From positions 2,790,001 to 2,854,000 of the forward strand of contig JAPWKE010000003.1 of assembly GCA_028283655.1 (NCBI GenBank): 64,000 nt of DNA, written 5' to 3'. The notes under the pieces were generated by a model. That model was not told where the DNA came from and did no database searches. It saw only the letters and a program-made list of their open reading frames with translations. Origin of the DNA: Acidobacteriaceae bacterium (GTDB taxonomy: Bacteria > Acidobacteriota > Terriglobia > Terriglobales > Acidobacteriaceae). Position numbers and translations under genes: made by a program. Positions 59,573 through 64,000 of the stretch are shown piece after piece (position 1 is the first letter of the stretch; each line of letters opens with the position of its first letter).

Positions 59573-60040
59573 TTAGGCCTGGGGCTCTTCGCCGCCGCCC
59601 TGCTGCTCGAGCTGCTTCTGGATGGCTTCCTGGCGGCGCTGGCGAGCCTGCTCGCGCTTCTCAGCCTTCTCGGAAAGCTCCTTCTCGGCATCGAGCAACT
59701 CGATGTACGCCGTCTCTGCTGCGTCACCCTTACGAACGCCGCTCTTGACGATGCGCGAGTAGCCGCCGTTACGCTCTGCGTAGCGCGGAGATACGATAGC
59801 GAACAAACGATCCACGGCATCCGGGGTCATGAGGTATGCGAGGGCCTGACGACGGGCGTGAACGCTGCCGTTCTTACCCAGCGTGATCATCTTCTCGACC
59901 AGAGGACGCGATGCCTTGGCCTTGATCAGCGTGGTCTCCACACGGTCGTGGAGGATGATGGAGGTGACAAGATTGCGCAGAAGTGCGCGACGGTGAGAGG
60001 TATTACGGCCGAGTTTAAACCCGCCTTTACGATGACGCAT
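59573..60040 (-). CDS. rplQ: 50S ribosomal protein L17
   Basis: 155 residues. The core is standard (MRHRKGGFKLGRNTSHRRALLRNL, HDRVETTLIKAK). A charged, Gln/Glu-rich C-terminal extension of about 35 residues (ELSEKAEKREQARQRRQ...) exceeds the roughly 120-residue minimal protein. Last gene of the operon; separated from rpoA by an inserted four-helix-bundle gene rather than following it directly. Confidence 0.97.
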   Translation of the reverse strand: MRHRKGGFKLGRNTSHRRALLRNLVTSIILHDRVETTLIKAKASRPLVEKMITLGKNGSVHARRQALAYLMTPDAVDRLFAIVSPRYAERNGGYSRIVKSGVRKGDAAETAYIELLDAEKELSEKAEKREQARQRRQEAIQKQLEQQGGGEEPQA

Positions 60041-60084
60041 GGAGATCTCCTTCGACTCGGCTAATGCCGTAAGTCGGCTTGCGA

Positions 60085-60113
60085 GGGTTTAGGGTGCAGG
60101 GGGTAGGGTGTAG
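60085..60113. repeat. Telomere-like array, left arm of an inverted pair
   Basis: GGGTTTAGGGTGCAGGGGGTAGGGTGTAG: degenerate GGGTTTAGGGT words. Its reverse complement resembles 60518-60548 on the other side of the four-helix-bundle gene. Confidence 0.6.
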
Positions 60114-60131
60114 AACCCCGTCCTCACCAAT

Positions 60132-60482
60132 TCAAAGTTTGCGAAGCATCGCAGAAAGCATTCTGCTGACTTCGTCCGATAGTGACTCCACCCGTTGCAA
60201 CGCAGTTAACTCGCAGTATCCGAGTTCATTCGCGATAACAAGTTGAGTCTGCAATTCAAGCAGAGAACCACGGGCAATACCGAGAAACTGTCGATACTCT
60301 CCGCGTGCTCCGCGACCGTAACCTTCCGCGATATTGCTGGCAATTGAGACAGACGCCCGTCGCATCTGCGACGTAAGCCCATACATCTCTTCTTTCGGGA
60401 ATTCGGCGGTAAGTTTGTATACCGCCAAGCTCAACTCGATCGAACGTTGCCAGACAATCAGTTCACGAAATGACTCAGCCAT
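60132..60482 (-). CDS. Four-helix-bundle protein, S23/IVP-like
   Basis: 116 residues beginning AESFRELIVWQRSIELSLAV and containing YGLTSQMRRASVSIASNIAEGY, RQFLGIARGSLLELQTQL and RVESLSDEVSRML. These are the hallmarks of the four-helix-bundle family named after proteins encoded in 23S rRNA intervening sequences; relatives include bAvd of diversity-generating retroelements, and general function is unclear. ATG 60482 has GGAG six bases upstream. It sits between rpoA and rplQ, where no gene is normally found, and is flanked by inverted CCCTAAACCC-like arrays, so it looks like an insertion. No reverse transcriptase or template repeat is nearby. Confidence 0.87.
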   Translation of the reverse strand: MAESFRELIVWQRSIELSLAVYKLTAEFPKEEMYGLTSQMRRASVSIASNIAEGYGRGARGEYRQFLGIARGSLLELQTQLVIANELGYCELTALQRVESLSDEVSRMLSAMLRKL

Positions 60483-60517
60483 GAACAACTCCAAAGTGTG
60501 TAGGAAGTGGATTTTGG

Positions 60518-60548
60518 CTACAGCCTAAACCCTCCCCCCTACACCCTT
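60518..60548. repeat. Telomere-like array, right arm of an inverted pair
   Basis: CTACAGCC, TAAACCCT and CCCCCCTACACCC words in the orientation opposite to 60085-60113, 69 bp... upstream side of the four-helix-bundle gene, in the rpoA spacer. Confidence 0.6.
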
Positions 60549-60556
60549 GGCCACTA

Positions 60557-61645
60557 CTAGAAGTTTTCCGACTCAGGCAAAACGAAATCGTCTTCGTCCT
60601 CATCTTCTTCGTCATCGAACGCGCCATAGCTGGCTGCGAGCGTTGCCGCAGGAAGAACCGAGGTCGGGCCCGGGACCGGGTTGCCGTTTTCGTCAATCTT
60701 CATGCCGAGCGAGAGACCCATCTGAGCAAGGATTTCCTTGATCTCGTTCAGGCTCTTGCGGCCGAAGTTCTTCGTCTTCAGCATCTCGGCTTCGGTCTTC
60801 TGAATCAGCTCACCGATCGTCGAGATGTTTGCGTTCTTCAGGCAGTTGTAGCTGCGAACCGAAAGCTCAAGCTCTTCCACCGAACGGTTCAGGTTCTCGT
60901 TGCGAACCTGGGGACCGTCGTGGCCGTCGGACGATCCAGCTTCCATCTCTTCTTCGAAGTTGATGAAGATGGTCATGTGATCCTTCATCAGCTTGGCCGA
61001 GAGGCCGAGAGCGTCAGCAGGAAGCACAGTGCCGTTGGTCCAGATTTCGATCGTGAGCTTGTCGTAGTCGGTGATCTGACCAAGACGAGCCGCTTCAACC
61101 AGGTAGTTCACCTTGCGGACGGGCGAGTGAACGCTGTCCACCGGGATGAAACCGATGCCGAGATCGCTATCGAAGTTCTTGTCTGCCGAGATGTAGCCAC
61201 GGCCGCGCTTCAAGCGCATTTCCATGTCGATACGGCCGCCTTCGCTCACCGTGCAGATGTAGACGTTCGGGTCGAGAATCTCGACGTCCGAATCAGCCTC
61301 AATCATGCCCGAGGTAACGACGCCAGCCTGATCGGCGTGGAGATAGAGGGCCTTGGGGCCTTCGCCGTTGAGCTTGAACGGAATCTGCTTCAGGTTCAGG
61401 ATGATGTCGGTCGCGTCTTCAACAACGCCCGAGATCGCCTGGAACTCGTGCAGAACGCCTTCGATGCGGACTGCGGTAACAGCGGCACCTTCGATAGACG
61501 AAAGCAGCGTGCGACGCAGAGCATTGCCGACTGTGGTGCCGAAACCGCGCTCAAAAGGCTGCGCGGAAAACTTGCCATAGTTGTTGGTCAGTGTTTCCTG
61601 TTCAACAGCGAGACGCTTGGGCTTCTGAAAACCTCTCCAAAGCAT
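60557..61645 (-). CDS. rpoA: RNA polymerase alpha subunit
   Basis: 362 residues. N-terminal dimerisation/assembly domain ([46 protein letters not shown]) and C-terminal domain binding UP elements and activators ([46 protein letters not shown]). A C-terminal tail of about 40 acidic residues ([11 protein letters not shown]) follows the usual end. AAAGGA seven bases before ATG. Downstream of rpsD across a repeat-containing spacer. Confidence 0.97.
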   Translation of the reverse strand: MLWRGFQKPKRLAVEQETLTNNYGKFSAQPFERGFGTTVGNALRRTLLSSIEGAAVTAVRIEGVLHEFQAISGVVEDATDIILNLKQIPFKLNGEGPKALYLHADQAGVVTSGMIEADSDVEILDPNVYICTVSEGGRIDMEMRLKRGRGYISADKNFDSDLGIGFIPVDSVHSPVRKVNYLVEAARLGQITDYDKLTIEIWTNGTVLPADALGLSAKLMKDHMTIFINFEEEMEAGSSDGHDGPQVRNENLNRSVEELELSVRSYNCLKNANISTIGELIQKTEAEMLKTKNFGRKSLNEIKEILAQMGLSLGMKIDENGNPVPGPTSVLPAATLAASYGAFDDEEDEDEDDFVLPESENF

Positions 61646-61687
61646 GGGTCGTTCCTTTCTTCCTGCCGTCGCGAAGCATTCTGCGAT

Positions 61688-61810
61688 GGTTCAGGGGTGA
61701 AGCTCAGGGTTCAGGGCTAAGAAGCAGCCCCAGAAAAACTTTTGGAACCAGGTTCAGAACCCGGGTCAGAGGCGTTTGCCTTCTGAACCCTGGCCCTGAA
61801 CCCCGGCCCC
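61688..61810. repeat. Inverted telomere-like arrays in the rpoA-rpsD spacer
   Basis: The left arm has GGTTCAGGGG and CAGGGTTCAGGG (61688-61716); the right arm has CTGAACCCTGGCCCTGAACCCC (61783-61804) in the opposite sense. About 65 bp lie between. The junction GGCGTTTGCCTTCTGAACCC (61771-61790) recurs with two changes in the rpsD-rpsK spacer. Confidence 0.65.
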
Positions 61811-61812
61811 TA

Positions 61813-62445
61813 TTACTTGCTGTACAGTTCGACGATCTGCTGCTCGTTGACCGGCAGCTGAATGTCTTCGCGCTTCGGCAGAGCAACAACCTTGCCCGAA
61901 AGACCGTCTGCAGCGAACTCGATCCAGCTGACCTTGATCTGGCCCGAGAGGAACTCACGAGCACCGCCGAGGATGCCCATTTCCTTGGACTTCTCACGGA
62001 TCTGGATGGTATCGCCGACCTTGCACTGGAAGCTCGGAATGTTAACCTTCTTGCCGTTCACAAGTACGTGACCGTGACGAACAACCTGACGAGCCTGGCG
62101 GCGCGAGATCGCGAAACCGAGGCGGTACGCAACGTTGTCCAGACGGGTCTCGAGCTGCTGGAGCAGGAGTTCGCCGGTAACACCGTGGCGGGTCGAAGCG
62201 TTCTCGTAGTACGCGCGGAACTGGGTCTCGAGCGTGAAGTAGATGCGCTTTGCCTTCTGCTTCTCACGAAGCTGCAGACCGTAGCCAACAACCTTCTTCA
62301 CCTTCTTGGACTGACCATGCTGTCCCGGGGGGAAGTTACGCTTCTCTACCGGGCACTTCTCGGTAAAGCACTTCGGTCCCTTGAGGAACAACTTCACGCC
62401 ATCGCGGCGGCACATACGGCAAACGGGTCCTGTATAACGAGCCAT
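61813..62445 (-). CDS. rpsD: 30S ribosomal protein S4
   Basis: 210 residues, 16S rRNA-binding protein. It begins ARYTGPVCRMCRRDG and carries a C-x2-C ... C-x4-C set (PKCFTEKCP), the zinc-binding (C+) form. The S4 RNA-binding domain (LETRLDNVAYRLGF, RQARQVVRHGHVLVNGK) is present. ATG 62445 is used because GGAGAG precedes it and the N-terminus matches the family; the longer frame to 62508 is not conserved. Confidence 0.97.
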   Translation of the reverse strand: MARYTGPVCRMCRRDGVKLFLKGPKCFTEKCPVEKRNFPPGQHGQSKKVKKVVGYGLQLREKQKAKRIYFTLETQFRAYYENASTRHGVTGELLLQQLETRLDNVAYRLGFAISRRQARQVVRHGHVLVNGKKVNIPSFQCKVGDTIQIREKSKEMGILGGAREFLSGQIKVSWIEFAADGLSGKVVALPKREDIQLPVNEQQIVELYSK

Positions 62446-62520
62446 TGACTTTTCTCTCCAATTACTTCTGTGGTCGATCGTTTTACGGGCTGGCTTGCCC
62501 TTCGTCACGATCCAAAATTA

Positions 62521-62627
62521 GGTTTCAGGGCCAAGGGCCCTGGGTCTAGCAAACGGGTCGAGGCCCAGAGCTAGAGAGTAGTTGGCGGTTGCCTTCTAAA
62601 CCCTGAACCCTGGACCCTAAACCCTGT
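62521..62627. repeat. Inverted telomere-like arrays in the rpsD-rpsK spacer
   Basis: The left arm is GGTTTCAGGGCC and AAGGGCCCTGGGT (62521-62543); the right arm has CTAAACCCTGAACCCTGG and ACCCTAAACCCTG (62596-62625). GGCGGTTGCCTTCTAAACCC (62584-62603) matches 61771-61790 at 18 of 20 positions, which shows that the two spacers carry copies of one repeat. Confidence 0.68.
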
Positions 62628-62629
62628 AC

Positions 62630-63052
62630 TTATACGCGGCGACGCTTCGGCGGACGGCAGCCGTTGTGCGGCATCGGCGTCACGTCGCGGATCGAACGAA
62701 CGTCGATACCTGCAGCGGCGAGCGCACGGATGGCCGACTCACGACCCGAGCCGGGGCCCGAGACGCGAACGTCAACAGCGCGGAGACCGTGGTCGCGAGC
62801 AGCGTTTGCAGCGTTTACTGCAGCCTGCTGTGCCGCGAACGGGGTGCCCTTACGCGAACCGCGGAAGCCGAGCGAACCCGAGCTCTTCCACGACAGCGTG
62901 TTGCCCTGCTGGTCGGTGATCGTCACGATCGTGTTGTTGAACGAAGCCTGGATGAAAACGAGACCAAATGGAACGTTTTTCCGCTCGCGCTTCTTAAACT
63001 TCTTGCCCTTGCCAGCCTTAGCGCCGGCACTCTTCTGCTGTGTCTTTGCCAT
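62630..63052 (-). CDS. rpsK: 30S ribosomal protein S11
   Basis: 140 residues, platform of the small subunit near the Shine-Dalgarno helix. The basic, disordered N-terminus ([20 protein letters not shown]) is followed by the family core ([55 protein letters not shown]) and ends [13 protein letters not shown]. Starts 3 bp after the rpsM stop, so probably translationally coupled. Confidence 0.97.
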   Translation of the reverse strand: MAKTQQKSAGAKAGKGKKFKKRERKNVPFGLVFIQASFNNTIVTITDQQGNTLSWKSSGSLGFRGSRKGTPFAAQQAAVNAANAARDHGLRAVDVRVSGPGSGRESAIRALAAAGIDVRSIRDVTPMPHNGCRPPKRRRV

Positions 63053-63055
63053 GGC

Positions 63056-63436
63056 TTACTTGGTCACTTTCTTCTTGCCAGCAACGGTGCCCTTACGCGG
63101 GCCCTTGCGGGTACGAGCGTTGGTGTGGGTGCGCTGACCGCGAACCGGGAGGCTGCGGCGATGGCGGAGACCACGATAAGACTGAATCTCGATCAGGCGC
63201 TTGATGTTGAGGCTGATTTCCTTACGGAGATCGCCTTCAATGCCGCCTTCCTGCTCGATAACTGCACGGATCTTGTTGAGCTGGTCTTCATCCAGCGTAT
63301 TCATCTTGACGAGCGGATCGATGCCGGCCTTCTCCAGAATGCGGAGAGCGCGCGGCGCGCCGATGCCATAGATGTACTGAAGAGCGATACGGGCCTGCTT
63401 GTTAGGGGGCAGGTCGACGCCGGCAATACGTGCCAT
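63056..63436 (-). CDS. rpsM: 30S ribosomal protein S13
   Basis: 126 residues, head of the small subunit, contacts L5 and tRNA. It begins [20 protein letters not shown] and contains [20 protein letters not shown] and the C-terminal [12 protein letters not shown] typical of the family. Followed immediately by rpsK. Confidence 0.97.
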   Translation of the reverse strand: MARIAGVDLPPNKQARIALQYIYGIGAPRALRILEKAGIDPLVKMNTLDEDQLNKIRAVIEQEGGIEGDLRKEISLNIKRLIEIQSYRGLRHRRSLPVRGQRTHTNARTRKGPRKGTVAGKKKVTK

Positions 63437-63587
63437 GGGGTGCCTTTCGGTTGAGCTCAGGAGCTACGTCCATCGAGCGGGGTTCAATGTTGAAACGGCT
63501 GACAGATTTCTCTGCCTCCTCCGGGTTCATCGCACTCCTTGACAGCGGAGAACTCGCCCGGTGGGGCCGCAGTAGTCGCCGGGGCGA

Positions 63588-63701
63588 TTAGCCCTGGCGC
63601 TGCTTGTGCTTGGCGTTCTCGCAGATGACGCGAACGACACCCTTGCGGTGAATCACCTTGCACTTGTCGCAGATTGCCTTTACAGACGCACGGACCTTCA
63701 T
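63588..63701 (-). CDS. rpmJ: 50S ribosomal protein L36
   Basis: 37 residues: begins [20 protein letters not shown] and ends HKQRQG. The zinc ligands C-x2-C (CDKC), a later Cys (VICEN) and His are present, so it is the zinc-binding form. Too short to be found by length alone. Located between infA and rpsM as in many bacteria; GGAA-type binding site upstream (AAGAGGAATC before ATG). The 150 bp to rpsM holds nothing recognised. Confidence 0.95.
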   Translation of the reverse strand: MKVRASVKAICDKCKVIHRKGVVRVICENAKHKQRQG

Positions 63702-63746
63702 GATTCCTCTTCCTTACGGTGAAGCTGTTCTGGGTTGACCGACCGT

Positions 63747-63965
63747 TTACTTGTAGCGGTAAACGATGCGGCCGCGGCTCAGGTCATACGGGCTCAGCTC
63801 AATAGCCACGCGATCGCCGGTGAGAATGCGGATGAAGTTCTTACGCATACGCCCTGAGACGTGCGCAAGAACCTGATGCTTGTTCTCGAGCTCGACCTTG
63901 AACAACGCGTTCGGCAAGATGTCGACCACCGTTGCCATTACCTCAATTGCATCTTCCTTCGACAA
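63747..63965 (-). CDS. infA: Translation initiation factor IF-1
   Basis: 72 residues, OB-fold protein binding the ribosomal A site during initiation. Core [25 protein letters not shown] and [21 protein letters not shown] are family hallmarks. The start is TTG 63965, supported by GAGGAG five bases upstream; the first ATG downstream (MATVVDILP) would cut into the conserved N-terminus. First gene of this operon visible in the window. Confidence 0.95.
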   Translation of the reverse strand: MSKEDAIEVMATVVDILPNALFKVELENKHQVLAHVSGRMRKNFIRILTGDRVAIELSPYDLSRGRIVYRYK

Positions 63966-64000
63966 ACGCTCTCCTCTGACCGGGCGTTTGGGCCCTGTCA

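Noticed and set aside
60132-60482. Diversity-generating retroelement (four-helix-bundle genes can be bAvd)
   Set aside because: No reverse transcriptase, template repeat or variable repeat pair in the region.

Overview
The window looks like a chromosomal segment of a soil acidobacterium of class Terriglobia (Acidobacteriaceae; Granulicella, Terriglobus and Edaphobacter are typical relatives). The basis is a combination of features: a VWFA-related protein of the acidobacterial type, two very long TonB-dependent receptors that start with a carboxypeptidase-regulatory-like domain and have no SusD partner, three huge NHL-propeller/Ig-like secreted proteins, high GC content, and dispersed intergenic repeats. 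No tRNA, rRNA, CRISPR array, insertion sequence or prophage was seen. Functions are read from motifs and remembered family features; no database search was possible.

Layout. 1-5.3 kb: a LacI-family regulator, a VWFA-related secreted protein, a two-motif aspartic-protease-like protein and a CHAP/NlpC-like secreted protein. 5.4-12.3 kb: a TonB-dependent receptor and a divergently transcribed NHL/Ig-like surface protein, then galE (12.6-13.6 kb). 13.8-29.3 kb: a putative alginate (polyuronate) utilisation locus. One arm on the minus strand holds a heparinase II/III-type lyase, a PL5 alginate lyase, a second TonB receptor and a second NHL/Ig-like protein. The opposite arm holds an ExuT-like MFS transporter, a short-chain dehydrogenase and an alpha/beta hydrolase, followed by a LacI regulator. 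Three matching LacI-type operators (about 22624, 24799 and 29345) tie the arms and the regulator together.

29.4-43.1 kb: a mixed housekeeping and envelope region with beta-barrel proteins, a DUF481 protein, a Tat-exported lactonase-like propeller, a zinc alcohol dehydrogenase, a diguanylate cyclase, a secreted TonB_C protein, acyP-apt, efp, and a histidine kinase/response regulator pair. 43.1-49.2 kb: a 2032-residue protein with 12 tandem Ig-like repeats of about 103 residues, whose stop codon lies 5 bp before the start of a small outer-membrane barrel. 49.4-56.9 kb: a compact minus-strand operon natA-natB-(DUF374 acyltransferase)-queA-polA-bcp. 57-59.5 kb: a second diguanylate cyclase and a TPR protein. 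59.5-64 kb: the infA-rpmJ-rpsM-rpsK-rpsD-rpoA-rplQ operon, interrupted by a four-helix-bundle (S23-like) gene and carrying inverted arrays of telomere-like CCCTRAACCCT motifs in three successive spacers.

Most noteworthy: (1) all three giant NHL/Ig proteins end with membrane segment, basic cluster, second hydrophobic segment and [IVM]TGC. This looks like an internal lipoprotein signal inserted into the last Ig-like domain. (2) The operator-linked alginate locus. (3) The inverted CCCTRAACCCT arrays in the ribosomal operon, one of which encloses the four-helix-bundle gene.
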